Below, one piece after another: positions 32,361 through 32,432 of a stretch of DNA of 32,432 bases. The notes below the pieces were generated by a model. The model was not told where the DNA came from and ran no database searches. It saw only the letters and a program-made list of their open reading frames with translations. How positions within the stretch are numbered: the stretch's first letter is position 1; every line of letters begins with the position of its first letter. This DNA is from an uncultured Clostridia bacterium (GTDB lineage Bacteria; Bacillota; Clostridia; Peptostreptococcales; Anaerovoracaceae), in the NCBI GenBank assembly GCA_934234035.1, contig CAKQHH010000019.1, positions 1-32,432 on the forward strand, given 5' to 3'. Both the position numbers and the translations under genes were made by a program.

Positions 32361-32432
32361 CGGTGCCACCCGTAAAACGGGTGGTTCGAACTGGGGCTAT
32401 AAGCCCCCTTTACTGACCCGCGCCTCAAGACG
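32361..32432. mobile_element. Paired compact hairpins resembling an IS200/IS605-type element end (cut by window edge)
   Basis: Two tight hairpins follow each other: CCACCCGT-AAA-ACGGGTGG (32366-32384) and GGGGCT-ATA-AGCCCC (32393-32407), then CCCGCGCCTCAAGACG to the edge. The GC-rich, structured sequence breaks sharply from the AT-rich leader of iorA. Subterminal hairpins of this kind mark the ends of IS200/IS605 elements, whose small tnpA would lie outside the window. No transposase is visible, so a repeated intergenic RNA element is an alternative. Confidence 0.4.

Overview
The window looks like chromosomal DNA from an anaerobic, amino-acid-fermenting member of the Clostridia (Firmicutes). 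Supporting signs are strong AGGAGG-type ribosome sites, sigma-A-type promoters, a ferredoxin-dependent indolepyruvate oxidoreductase (iorAB), an S4-domain YlmH protein, a DUF975/CmpB membrane protein and a Firmicute-type MnmA. Family Anaerovoracaceae or a relative would fit, but that is a guess. No rRNA, tRNA or CRISPR array was seen.

Layout, left to right. (a) 1-3713, minus strand: a type I restriction-modification locus with an AT-rich hsdS running off the left edge, a relic reading frame, and hsdM, which is coupled to an upstream LOG-family nucleotide hydrolase. (b) 3755-6101, plus strand: a two-gene operon of a three-domain aminopeptidase P and RidA, closed by a strong terminator. (c) 6296-9367: accessory-looking genes (an Rpn/PDDEXK nuclease and an AAA_14/DUF4143 ATPase) around ylmH. 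(d) 9423-14356, plus strand: a tight operon of GtrA-like membrane protein, class III aminotransferase, FGGY carbohydrate kinase and a double-domain class II aldolase. The substrate cannot be named from sequence, and this is the best candidate in the window for an undescribed pathway. (e) 14357-14770: a non-coding stretch between two facing terminators that holds a degenerate 95-bp tandem repeat with hairpin-forming TTGACG/CGTCAA arms. (f) 14770-20463, minus strand: a five-gene run of aldehyde dehydrogenase, trmO, membrane metallophosphoesterase, DUF975-CmpB fusion and lipoprotein. (g) 20556-21764: mnmA, divergent from (f). (h) 21766-24722, minus strand: a YheO/DauR-like regulator, a MalY/PatB C-S lyase and a WYL regulator. 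(i) 24752-25869, minus strand: a TetR regulator with a small acidic membrane protein. (j) 25875-29637, minus strand: the arginine operon argG-argH-argF with two ARG-box-like sites on its promoter. (k) 29721-32276, minus strand: iorA-iorB. (l) The right edge carries two compact hairpins resembling an IS200/IS605-type end.

How the parts fit. Much of the identifiable metabolism concerns nitrogen and amino acids: X-Pro peptide cleavage, removal of reactive enamines/imines by RidA, C-S lyase, arginine synthesis, and ferredoxin-linked oxidation of aromatic 2-oxo acids. The GtrA-to-aldolase operon resembles a sugar or amino-sugar breakdown route: transamination, phosphorylation, then aldol cleavage. 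Several start codons were moved downstream of the longest open frame because a clear Shine-Dalgarno site supports the inner start.
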